A DNA stretch of 33,007 nt from Candidatus Moraniibacteriota bacterium (GCA_016867255.1 VGKB01000004.1:1-33007); one strand, 5' to 3'; positions 6,543-13,746 are shown, counted from the first letter of the stretch. A program made the numbers and translations. Notes: generated from the sequence alone by a model not told the origin.

Positions 6543-7397
6543 TTATTTTCTTGCCGCAGTAAAAATATTCATGCCCCGATTAACTACTGTTGGTTTCGAG
6601 TTATGTGCCATTTCTATTTTAAAAGCATTTTTAAAATATTTTTTATTTTCTAATGCTTTTGAAATTTGGCTTCTTTGTTTATTCTTCGGATCGAAATCTT
6701 CCAGTCCAGGTTGGATAAACACAGGTATCCCATAAGTTTTTTCTATTTTAAATCCAGCGTTTGACAACAATTTTTCCATCGATTCTTTCGAAAAAACATT
6801 TAGAAATGGCACATGATTAGCCCACTTTACTGTATAATCCTTTTCAATGTTTCCGATTTCCTCAATTGATGCAAAATAATTGTTCATCTTGGAATACAAA
6901 GCATTATAATATCCGTGGCCCATTATTATAATTACCCCTCCTTTTTTTAAGACCCTATACATTTCTTTGGTAGCTTTTTCCTTATCGTAAATAAAACTAA
7001 TTGGACTATATATACTAATAATACAATCAACTGACCCTGTTTCGATTTGATTAATATTAGTTAAATCCCCTTTTGTCACTGTCACTCGTTGTTGAATGTC
7101 TGACCGAGAAATATTTTTCTTAGCTTTTTCAAGCATGTCATCTGACAAGTCATATAGAATAAATCTACACTTATAGTCCTGACTAAGTTTACAAACCCAT
7201 CGTCCTGTTCCTCCACCTGCATCCATAATGATGTCGTTTTCTTTTATAGATTTAGCTGGTATATTTTTGAGAATAATTTTCCTGATTATAGCGTCCGATA
7301 ATTTCCAAAAAGCAGAGTTGTCGGCGATATCGACATTTTGAGAATATGGTTTGAAAAATTTAATAAACTCCTCTTTTGAGATCTTTTTTTTGTTCAT
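6543..7397 (-). CDS. Class I SAM-dependent methyltransferase
   Basis: Motif I is D59-A-G-G-G-T-G (IIMDAGGGTGRW), with the acidic residue after strand 2 at D83 (ILYDLSDDML) and the motif-IV-like GSVDCIIS near 120. This is the Rossmann-type fold of small-molecule methyltransferases of the UbiE/Methyltransf_11 type; the C-terminal 110 residues form the usual substrate cap. There is no RNA-binding domain. It sits 8 bp after the AsnRS-like gene and 24 bp before the MccF-like gene, so one operon. In that setting the likely acceptor is a metabolite made or handled by the neighbours rather than rRNA, but this is inference. Confidence 0.85.
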   Translation of the reverse strand: MNKKKISKEEFIKFFKPYSQNVDIADNSAFWKLSDAIIRKIILKNIPAKSIKENDIIMDAGGGTGRWVCKLSQDYKCRFILYDLSDDMLEKAKKNISRSDIQQRVTVTKGDLTNINQIETGSVDCIISIYSPISFIYDKEKATKEMYRVLKKGGVIIIMGHGYYNALYSKMNNYFASIEEIGNIEKDYTVKWANHVPFLNVFSKESMEKLLSNAGFKIEKTYGIPVFIQPGLEDFDPKNKQRSQISKALENKKYFKNAFKIEMAHNSKPTVVNRGMNIFTAARK

Positions 7398-7405
7398 TAT
7401 TCTTT

Positions 7406-8560
7406 TTAAGGATAAATTTTGATGTTTTTTAGCCGAGGATAAACAGTTGCGTCCCGAATCGACTTATGAGCTAATGCCCAAGTTACAAATCTTTCAATTC
7501 CTAAGCCAAATCCGGAAGTGATTTTATAACTGGATTGTCTTCTAAGGTTTATATACCACTCGTAGGGCTTAGGTGAAAGATTTTTTTGCCGTTTTAATGA
7601 TTCGTACATCTCTTCTGGCTTGTCTTGACGCTGGCCGCAACCTACAATTTCTCCACCAAAAGAATTATTAGCTAATGGTGGGAAAAGCAGATCGGCATTG
7701 AGCACTTTATCTGAAGATTTTGGGTGGGGTTTTTGATAGAATGGTACCCGATCCCGATCATAATACATAACCCAAAGCGGAGTTTCAATTTTTAGTATTC
7801 TCATTAATTCAACTTCTCCTTCAGCCGAGATATCTCTACCATGATCGGTAAAGTTTATCAAATTTTTCTTATTGTTTGTAACTAGAATCTCAATTGCTTT
7901 GTCAAAAGTTAGTTTTGGAAAATTCTTACAATCCGCCAGTTGTTTCAGTGCTCTTTTGGTTGCCATGGGATCAGAACTAATTTTATCAACCATTTTTTCC
8001 ATAAAAAGAATGATCTGACATAGAACCTTAACATATCCTTCTATAATTGGCATAATCATTTTCAATGTCCCAATCATTTCAAATTCACAATGATAGAATT
8101 GATTTAAATGTCGTTTATCGCAATCTTCTCCACGCATGGACGGTAGATAACAATATAATTTTTCAAATCCATTTAGTAAGAGAGGTTCAAATCCAAATTG
8201 AGAAGAATCAACCAGGTATGTCTTAAGATTTCCAAACTTTATGGGTATTGGTTTAGAATCAGAGCCCGGCCCAGAAGGAGACGAAACGCTAGGTGATAAC
8301 ATAAATAAATCAACTGATTTTGCATTCTGCTTTTCTGAAAAATAATAGTCTGAAACCTTACGAATGTAGTGACGCAAAGTGATTAGCGCATAGTAGTAAT
8401 TACAATTTGTTAAATCTAAATAGTGTTTTTGGGGATCATACAATGGGACGAGACAATTTTGGCGTTTGCACTTTTCGTATAATTTGTCTTCCTTCCGAAG
8501 ATTTTCTTTAATTACTTTTATACTCATAATATTTTTCGAAATATAATATTTATATCGCAT
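7406..8560 (-). CDS. Stand-alone asparaginyl-tRNA-synthetase-like catalytic core
   Basis: A 384-residue class II synthetase core of the Asp/Asn subclass. Motif 2 is R143-x-E145 followed by RHLNQF (150-155); the AsnRS-typical GGEIVGCGQR lies at 302-311; motif 3 is complete (GFGLGIERF, 350-358). It has no N-terminal OB-fold anticodon-binding domain (about 110 residues in true AsnRS). The catalytic signature is intact, so it should still activate an amino acid, probably Asp or Asn. A precedent is the archaeal asparagine synthetase derived from AspRS/AsnRS (Pyrococcus abyssi AS-AR). It is the first gene of an operon with the methyltransferase and MccF-like genes. The start is uncertain: ATG 8560 and ATG 8527 (Met12) both lack an SD. 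AT-rich compared with the LeuRS gene next door. Confidence 0.85.
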   Translation of the reverse strand: MRYKYYISKNIMSIKVIKENLRKEDKLYEKCKRQNCLVPLYDPQKHYLDLTNCNYYYALITLRHYIRKVSDYYFSEKQNAKSVDLFMLSPSVSSPSGPGSDSKPIPIKFGNLKTYLVDSSQFGFEPLLLNGFEKLYCYLPSMRGEDCDKRHLNQFYHCEFEMIGTLKMIMPIIEGYVKVLCQIILFMEKMVDKISSDPMATKRALKQLADCKNFPKLTFDKAIEILVTNNKKNLINFTDHGRDISAEGEVELMRILKIETPLWVMYYDRDRVPFYQKPHPKSSDKVLNADLLFPPLANNSFGGEIVGCGQRQDKPEEMYESLKRQKNLSPKPYEWYINLRRQSSYKITSGFGLGIERFVTWALAHKSIRDATVYPRLKNIKIYP

Positions 8561-8629
8561 AAATTTTTGTGATCGACAATACTCTACAGCATTTTTTAGC
8601 GAATATTTAATTTAAAAAGCCAAAAATGA

Positions 8630-8659
8630 TTGACAAAAGCAAAATTTATATTGCATAGT
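8630..8659 (+). promoter_or_regulatory. Candidate promoter of the LeuRS gene
   Basis: TTGACA (8630-8635) is a perfect -35 box; CATAGT (8654-8659) at 18 bp is the best -10 and is weak. The T-box core sequence is absent from this 190-bp divergent region, so tRNA-sensing control by that route is unlikely. Confidence 0.35.
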
Positions 8660-8693
8660 ATATTAAACCTGATAAGGTCGTTCCTTAAAAAAC

Positions 8694-8720
8694 AAGCTCC
8701 TATACCTAGTGACGGAGCTT
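8694..8720 (+). promoter_or_regulatory. Leader hairpin in the LeuRS 5' region
   Basis: AAGCTCC (8694-8700) and GGAGCTT (8714-8720) form a perfect 7-bp stem with a 13-nt loop. The 5' arm contains CTCCT, which could instead pair with the SD at 8738-8743 (GAGGAG), so a translational switch is conceivable. Confidence 0.35.
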
Positions 8721-8750
8721 TAGACAAATCTATTTCAGAGGAGAACCGTC

Positions 8751-10670
8751 ATGTACGATTTCAAGAGAGCCGAGGCTTTTTGGCAAGAGTTTTGGGAAAG
8801 GGAACATCTGTTCGATATGCCACAGAACGAATCTCGTGAAAAGTTCTATGTGCTGGGAATGTATGCTTACCCTTCCGGAGACGCTCACATGGGACACGTC
8901 CGAAATTATACAATCACAGACGTTATTGCCCGCTACAAAAGAATGAATGGGTGCAACGTTCTTCACCCCACAGGATGGGACGCATTTGGACTGCCGACCG
9001 AAAATGCTGCTTTCAAGAGAAACATTGAACCGCAGAAGTGGAATACTGAATGTACCGCCAAGATGAAGCAGCAGTTCCAAAAACTGGGATTCAGTTATGA
9101 CTGGGACAAGGTCATCGATACTTCTCATCCGGAATATTATCATTGGACACAATGGCTACTCATCCGGTTCTGGGAGAAAGGTCTTCTTTATCGAGATATC
9201 AGAGAAGTTAATTGGTGCCCAAGCTGCAACACAGTGCTCGCTAATGAACAGGTCGAGAATGGAAAATGTGAACGATGTAAAAGTGTTGTCATTCCAAAAA
9301 AGACAACACAGTGGTTTCTGAAGACGACGGCTTACGCTAATCGTTTAACAGAGGACCTCAATTTGTTGAAGGATTGGCCACCTCGAGTCATTGCGATGCA
9401 ACGTAATTGGATTGGTAAACAAAAAGACGGCTCTTTCCGTCTGCGTGATTGGTGTGTATCACGCCAACGCTATTGGGGGGCACCTATCCCTTTCGTGATC
9501 TGTCCTAAGTGTGGGATTAGGCCCGTTCCTGACCAGGAATTACCAGTCAAGTTGCCATTGGGAGTAGATATTACGCCCGGTTGGCCTCCTCCTTTAGCAA
9601 GAATCCCGTCATTTGTTGAGACAACTTGTCCAAAGTGTGGAGGCGCTGCGGAGAGAGCGACCGATGTGCTTGACACATTTGTCTTCTCCGCATGGTACTT
9701 TCTCCGATTTACTGATCCGCACAACACAAAAGCCCCGTTTGATAGTAAGTGGCAAAGCTACTGGATGGATGTTGACTTATACGTCGGTGGAGTGGAGCAT
9801 GCAACGGTGCATCTGATTTATGCCCGTTTCTTTCACAAGGTTCTGTATGACCTCGGGCTAGTCGACCGCCCAGAACCTTTTAAACGATTATTTGTTCAGG
9901 GGATGGTGTGTCTCAAAGGTGAAAAAATGTCCAAATCGAAGGGCAACATTGTGACACCAGTCGAGATACTCGACCAATTCGGGGCTGATGCCTTGCGAGC
10001 CTACATCCTTTTTGTAGGTCCTCCTGAGTTAGACGTCGATTGGCAGGATAACGGCATTCGTGGTTGCCACCGGTTCGTGGAAAGAATGTACTCTGTGCTC
10101 ACCAGAGTATCAGAACAGCACTTTCAAAAGGATTGGCGTCGGCTGATTACTCGAGAACAGTTGGCAGATGCCGATATTCAATTCCGTGGTCATGTTCATC
10201 GCACCATCTCTCGGATAACAGAAACGATTGAAAAAACCTACCACTTCAATACGGTGATTTCAGCTTTTATGGAGGTGCTGAATAACTTCGAGGAGTATCT
10301 GAAGACATCAGTAAACCCAGTAGTAGTAAGTGAAGCGGTGGAGATCTTAACCTTGGTACTTTCCCCTTTTGTCCCACATCTGGCTGAAGAGGTCTGGCGA
10401 AATTCTTTGGGCCAGTCTAATAGTGTTTGCGTCCAGCGGTGGCCTAGTTACGAACCTTCATTGGCTTTCCAAGGAGATTTCCAGATAATAATTCAAGTCA
10501 ACGGGAAGAAAAAGGGCGTTCTGGACTATGATGACAACCAAAGACCTTCGAAAGAAGAAGTTGAAGAATCCGCTCTCAAATTTCTCCGAAATAAAGAAGT
10601 GGTTCTTTCTGAAGGTGCGCGTTTGATCTATGTTCCAAACCGTGTAATAAACTTTATTACCAAAAAATAA
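8751..10670 (+). CDS. leuS: Leucyl-tRNA synthetase lacking the CP1 editing domain
   Basis: Class I synthetase of 639 residues: HIGH-type HMGH at 46-49, KMSKS at 392-396, zinc ligands C156/C159/C173/C176 in the CP1 base and a second Cys cluster C251/C254/C293/C296. Leucyl type is shown by WDAFGLPTENAA, RDWCVSRQRYWGAPIP (232-247) and the C-terminal VNGKKKG ... IYVPNRVIN segment. Usual bacterial LeuRS is about 800-870 residues. All of the missing length is at one place: RNWIGK (218-223) is followed after six residues by RLRDW, where normal LeuRS has the editing domain of about 180-190 residues. So it should charge tRNA-Leu without hydrolysing mischarged products, as in Mycoplasma mobile LeuRS. 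GAGGAG 7 nt before ATG supports the start. Monocistronic, with a perfect terminator. It could be a second, specialised LeuRS (self-resistance or aminoacyl-tRNA supply) or the only one. Confidence 0.95.
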   Translation: MYDFKRAEAFWQEFWEREHLFDMPQNESREKFYVLGMYAYPSGDAHMGHVRNYTITDVIARYKRMNGCNVLHPTGWDAFGLPTENAAFKRNIEPQKWNTECTAKMKQQFQKLGFSYDWDKVIDTSHPEYYHWTQWLLIRFWEKGLLYRDIREVNWCPSCNTVLANEQVENGKCERCKSVVIPKKTTQWFLKTTAYANRLTEDLNLLKDWPPRVIAMQRNWIGKQKDGSFRLRDWCVSRQRYWGAPIPFVICPKCGIRPVPDQELPVKLPLGVDITPGWPPPLARIPSFVETTCPKCGGAAERATDVLDTFVFSAWYFLRFTDPHNTKAPFDSKWQSYWMDVDLYVGGVEHATVHLIYARFFHKVLYDLGLVDRPEPFKRLFVQGMVCLKGEKMSKSKGNIVTPVEILDQFGADALRAYILFVGPPELDVDWQDNGIRGCHRFVERMYSVLTRVSEQHFQKDWRRLITREQLADADIQFRGHVHRTISRITETIEKTYHFNTVISAFMEVLNNFEEYLKTSVNPVVVSEAVEILTLVLSPFVPHLAEEVWRNSLGQSNSVCVQRWPSYEPSLAFQGDFQIIIQVNGKKKGVLDYDDNQRPSKEEVEESALKFLRNKEVVLSEGARLIYVPNRVINFITKK

Positions 10671-10708
10671 TAATGTAATCGAGGAGAACAAGAGATTGCT
10701 CTCTCACA

Positions 10709-10740
10709 GGACAGTTATGAGATAACTGTCCCTTTTTATT
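10709..10740 (+). terminator. Terminator of the LeuRS gene
   Basis: GGACAGTTAT-GAG-ATAACTGTCC, a perfect 10-bp stem with a 3-nt loop, then CTTTTTATTATT. Confidence 0.92.
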
Positions 10741-10768
10741 ATTAAATGCAATATTTGTATCAAAATAA

Positions 10769-10800
10769 AAAGAGGGTAATAAATATTTCTTACCCTCTTT
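10769..10800 (-). terminator. Terminator of the amidohydrolase gene
   Basis: AAAGAGGGTAA and TTACCCTCTTT form a perfect 11-bp stem with a 10-nt loop; on the minus strand a T-rich tract (TTTTTATTTTG) follows. It faces the LeuRS terminator, so the two convergent units are separately insulated. Confidence 0.9.
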
Positions 10801-10820
10801 TCTCTCCATAACTTATTTCT

Positions 10821-11840
10821 TCAAAAGAAGTACACATTTTTAGCATTTTTGAAAAAAATGGAGTCAAGTACCGATTTGCATCTAGGATACATTTTTTCAA
10901 TGGCTTCCCGTAACGATAAGAGAGCTTGCCAATGTAGATGAGTGGCGTTTTTAGCTAAATATCCATACTCAACATATTCATTGTAATCTACCCAATGATA
11001 TGGATAAGCACTCGCCATTCTTTCCCCAAGTTGTGGGTTTTGGTATAAAATCCCCCTGATCATATTTATTGGCGCATCAGTTCCAAAAAGCAATCGTTCA
11101 TAACCAAAAACTTTCAAAGCAGAGCCTATTATAAGGCTTGAAATAACTAGTGCTGTGTCAAAAAACAGGTTTGGATATTTCTTGATCTCCCGATAATCTT
11201 TTTCGATGTTTTTGGATTCGTAAGATGGTACTCCCAAATGAGCAAGTACTACAATAAGTTTTGGAAAATCAATCATCAACTGTTTAACTTCGTTAGTAAT
11301 CTCCTCAATTCGTCTTGGAAGGTGGAGAATTATGGGAGTTTTGTTGTTTTGGCAAAATTCTAAGATTTCTGGACGGAAAAAATCGTAGATATGGCTATAT
11401 GGCGGAAAAGTTTGCCAGGGATACATTTTCAAAGCTGCACATTTTGAGGATTTTATAGCTTTTACTGTATAATCAACTTCATCTGGGATTCCCATAATAG
11501 CAAATCGATCGGGCTGGTTTATCTGTTTCTTGAAATACTTATTTGATGAATAGAAGTCAATTCCAACAAAAGGACATGGAATAAAAAGGGATTTAACAAA
11601 TCTTCCTGGAAAAAGAATCTGATTTAATTTAGTTGACTTTTTTAAATCAAAGTCTAAAAAAGTTGATGCTGGATGACTTAAGAGAAAATCATGACTCGTA
11701 ATAAGGTTGGGAACATTGATGTGAGAATGTGAATCAATAATTTTTTCTGGGAGCCAATATAACAATTGTTCTCTTAGTTTAACTTCGCTTCTAGTTAAGG
11801 AAAAAGAGTATTTCTCATAATTCCATTTTAACTTTTCCAT
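10821..11840 (-). CDS. Amidohydrolase-2 family metal-dependent hydrolase
   Basis: The 339-residue TIM-barrel protein has the amidohydrolase metal-site pattern: HxH at 38-40 (IIDSHSH), then H173 (IILHLPR), H201 (VVLAHLG) and D255 (LLFGTDAP). This set fits the amidohydrolase-2 branch (decarboxylases, lactonases and related hydrolases). No secretion signal. AGGAGAT upstream of ATG is a strong SD, and a candidate promoter with a TSS-proximal inverted repeat lies upstream, so it is its own unit. Its place beside the AsnRS-like, MccF-like and LeuRS genes suggests a small-molecule substrate, possibly a cyclic amide or carboxylated intermediate, but this is speculative. Confidence 0.85.
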   Translation of the reverse strand: MEKLKWNYEKYSFSLTRSEVKLREQLLYWLPEKIIDSHSHINVPNLITSHDFLLSHPASTFLDFDLKKSTKLNQILFPGRFVKSLFIPCPFVGIDFYSSNKYFKKQINQPDRFAIMGIPDEVDYTVKAIKSSKCAALKMYPWQTFPPYSHIYDFFRPEILEFCQNNKTPIILHLPRRIEEITNEVKQLMIDFPKLIVVLAHLGVPSYESKNIEKDYREIKKYPNLFFDTALVISSLIIGSALKVFGYERLLFGTDAPINMIRGILYQNPQLGERMASAYPYHWVDYNEYVEYGYLAKNATHLHWQALLSLREAIEKMYPRCKSVLDSIFFKNAKNVYFF

Positions 11841-11868
11841 TGCTTATCTCCTTTTTAAAGAACAGTTA

Positions 11869-11892
11869 TTTGGATAGATTTATTTATCCAAA
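11869..11892. promoter_or_regulatory. Inverted repeat at the amidohydrolase transcription start
   Basis: TTTGGATA (11869-11876) and TATCCAAA (11885-11892) are perfect 8-bp arms with an 8-nt spacer. It begins where transcription from the promoter at 11900-11929 would start, so an operator or 5' stabilising hairpin is plausible. Confidence 0.45.
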
Positions 11893-11899
11893 CTTAATT

Positions 11900-11929
11900 A
11901 TTATGTAACATAAGTTTATTTTAAATCAA
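11900..11929 (-). promoter_or_regulatory. Candidate promoter of the amidohydrolase gene
   Basis: On the minus strand, TTGATT (11929-11924) and CATAAT (11905-11900) with an 18-bp spacer. Confidence 0.4.
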
Positions 11930-11967
11930 GTAAAACAAACACATGATTATACGGTTTTCTGACGTTG

Positions 11968-12118
11968 GCTCTGGGGGCCGGAGTCTCACGTCCCCCGCCA
12001 TTCGGCGGGGTCTCAATAGGGCTTCCGCCCTCTTGTCCTCGTCGTTACACTCCTCAGTCACCCCGAACGGGGAAAATACTTTTCCCCGACCCCCTTTGGT
12101 TCGAATCGTGACCCCAAA
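11968..12118. repeat. tRNA-Asn 3'-end copy plus palindrome cluster
   Basis: Positions 11968-11982 repeat exactly the 15 bp covering the 3' end of tRNA-Asn at 12160-12174, in the same orientation. The stretch then holds a chain of hairpins: CCCCGCC/GGCGGGG, AGGGC/GCCCT, CCCCG/CGGGG and GGGGAAAA/TTTTCCCC. It closes with a T-loop-like GGTTCGAATC near 12100. No intact tRNA can be folded. It looks like tRNA relic sequence broken up by small palindromes. Confidence 0.6.
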
Positions 12119-12125
12119 ACAAAAC

Positions 12126-12155
12126 AAAAAATCCCGCCATAAGGCGGGGATTTTT
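12126..12155 (-). terminator. Terminator downstream of tRNA-Asn
   Basis: AAAAAATCCCGCC and GGCGGGGATTTTT pair around ATAA with one bulge. On the minus strand the hairpin ends in a T-run, five bases beyond the tRNA 3' end. Confidence 0.8.
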
Positions 12156-12160
12156 GTTTG

Positions 12161-12232
12161 CTCTGGGGGCCGGATTCGAACCGGCGACCAAGTGGTTAAC
12201 AGCCACCTGCTCTACCACTGAGCTACCCCAGA
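12161..12232 (-). tRNA. tRNA-Asn (GUU)
   Basis: A 72-nt tRNA on the minus strand. Acceptor TCTGGGG/CCCCAGA pairs 7 of 7, D-stem GCTC/GAGC, anticodon stem GGTGG/CCACT with loop CTGTTAA (anticodon GTT), T-arm GCCGG-TTCGAAT-CCGGC, discriminator G. The CCA end is not encoded. Its 3' end points at the accessory island. Confidence 0.96.
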
Positions 12233-12295
12233 ATGATAGATAATTTATAAACCATGATTTGAATCTAGGAAAGACAGTCTCTCCGCCTGCGGCGG

Positions 12296-12360
12296 ACCTG
12301 CTCCCCGCCCGACTGGACGACGCCAGTCGTTCGGGCGGGTACCACTGAGCTACCCCAGAA
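12296..12360 (-). pseudogene. tRNA-Asn 5' fragment split by a 36-bp palindromic insert
   Basis: On the plus strand, ACCTGCTC (12296-12303) and TACCACTGAGCTACCCCAGAA (12340-12360) match the same contiguous 29 bases of the intact tRNA-Asn. They are separated here by exactly 36 bp (12304-12339) that form a CCCGCCC/GGGCGGG hairpin with an inner CTGG/CCAG stem. In tRNA terms the insert sits between D-loop and D-stem. A second palindrome, TCCGCC-TGC-GGCGGA (12282-12296), abuts the other side, and the rest of the tRNA is missing. It cannot make a functional tRNA. Confidence 0.8.
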
Positions 12361-12602
12361 ATTATAGAACCTGAAACATGAAACAGTCTCTTCTTATCGG
12401 AGTAAATCTAAGCCCCGGGTTACTGCTTAAGATGGTAACAAAAAGCCAACTCTTTGACGAGAGCGCACTGCTAAGATAAATCAAAAAATGGGAATTGTAA
12501 ACCCTATGTCAGGGGGTTTGTGGAATACTGTGCAAGATAATTTACTGCGAAACTTGTGGCTTTAGGACGGGGCAAATATCTGTAAGCGACGCATAATATT
12601 AA
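12361..12602. other. Intergenic stretch without recognised genes
   Basis: No convincing frame or RNA seen. It contains a weak hairpin near 12500 (AAACCC/GGGGTTT) and, at 12588-12601, 14 bp that recur at 19418-19431. Confidence 0.5.
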
Positions 12603-12604
12603 AG

Positions 12605-12632
12605 TTGACAACGTTTTCATTTAAGGTAAAAT
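12605..12632 (+). promoter_or_regulatory. Promoter of the secreted protein gene at 12703
   Basis: A perfect TTGACA (12605-12610), a 16-bp spacer and TAAAAT (12627-12632). It predicts a 5' leader of about 63 nt. Confidence 0.6.
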
Positions 12633-12702
12633 AGTTATAAGAAAAATTTAGACGGGTCTTTTGCCTTTTCATTTAACAAAAATAAATATCTAAAACAAAA
12701 AC

Positions 12703-13746
12703 ATGCAAAAAACAACAACTCTGTTGGGAGCAATGGTGTTTGTATCCGGGTTGTTTTTCACGGGGAATGCGTTGGCTTTTGACAATCCCGACGAAGACGA
12801 CATTTTCTGGGAGACTTTAAGCGCGATGGACAACCCTAATGATGTGGATGGCTGCAAAGCGAAAATTGACGAGCTGTGGGCATCGGGAGAACTAAACAGA
12901 TATGATGTGGAAAGAAGGAGAGAAGCCGGACAGACCGTTCCCGACTCTGAATTGTATGATATGAGCGAAGGACATCGGGTGTCTATGACCGCGGGCTATT
13001 ACAATTCTTGCGAAGGATTGGACGAGGGCTTTGAAATAATGCGTAGCTCTATGGAGCAATACGGCAAAACTTCCAATATTTGGGATATGGCCGACTGGCA
13101 CAATGTAACCGGTTTGTATTTCCAAAGCGCGGGAGAAGGAAGAATTGATTTTACCAGAACATTGGATTTTATGTCTTACCGCTTTCAGATTTTTATGCAA
13201 AACCTCCCCAATTTGTTGGTTTTCCAAGATGGATATATCAGTTTGAACGCCGAAATGGTTTCAGAGCTCAAGAACTATGGGGCGGTACTCACGATGTACG
13301 GTTTGAATTTCTCGGAAACCCCGGATATTTATGTTGACGGAGTGTTGGCCGATTCTTCCGATGTGAGTGACATCACATATGATTCCGGCGCCGGAACGCT
13401 TTCCTTTACCGCCAGCCACTTCAGCTCCTATCGAGCAGTAACCAAGGGATCCAAACAAAGCGTGATGAAACTAACCGGGACTACCAAAAAGAGCATCAAG
13501 TATAACGCGAGGAAAAGCACGTTTAAGGTGAAAGCGAAAGGGAAAGGGCTAAGGAAATCAGGTACTTCTACCATCTGTCGGCTGGGCTTCACTGAAGCTA
13601 CCAAGGTTAGTGTTTCCAAAAAAGGGAAGAGCGTGGTTTGCGTCTTCCCGATGAGCGAATTTTCCCAGACCGGCTATTATCCCCTCACGATTTCCATATC
13701 CGGAAAGGGCGAGGTATCCCGCCAAAACGCAATTAGAATCAAGTAA
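12703..13746 (+). CDS. Secreted protein of unknown function
   Basis: The 347-residue product begins with a classical signal peptide, cleaved probably after ALA at 23-25. The acidic N-terminal part (26-150) has no family that I recognise. Residues around 195-250 resemble the beta-sandwich segments common in surface proteins of this lineage (ITYDSGAGTLSFTASHFSSY). The C-terminal 100 residues are basic (KGSKQS ... KKSIKYNARKSTFKVKAKGKG) and could be an Ig-like or wall-binding module. It has its own promoter at 12605-12632. No SD before ATG. Likely exported to the envelope or outside the cell. Confidence 0.8.
   Translation: MQKTTTLLGAMVFVSGLFFTGNALAFDNPDEDDIFWETLSAMDNPNDVDGCKAKIDELWASGELNRYDVERRREAGQTVPDSELYDMSEGHRVSMTAGYYNSCEGLDEGFEIMRSSMEQYGKTSNIWDMADWHNVTGLYFQSAGEGRIDFTRTLDFMSYRFQIFMQNLPNLLVFQDGYISLNAEMVSELKNYGAVLTMYGLNFSETPDIYVDGVLADSSDVSDITYDSGAGTLSFTASHFSSYRAVTKGSKQSVMKLTGTTKKSIKYNARKSTFKVKAKGKGLRKSGTSTICRLGFTEATKVSVSKKGKSVVCVFPMSEFSQTGYYPLTISISGKGEVSRQNAIRIK

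Noticed and set aside
8561-8750. T-box riboswitch upstream of the LeuRS gene
   Set aside because: The region is short and lacks the T-box core sequence and specifier stem; only a simple 7-bp hairpin is present.
11943-12221. 92-codon plus-strand frame across the tRNA-Asn region
   Set aside because: It reads through tRNA-Asn complement, its terminator and palindromes; the end (GGRIRTGD) is a typical false protein made from a tRNA complement.
12296-12360. Second functional tRNA-Asn
   Set aside because: Only 29 tRNA bases are present and they are split by a 36-bp insert; no anticodon arm or T-arm follows.
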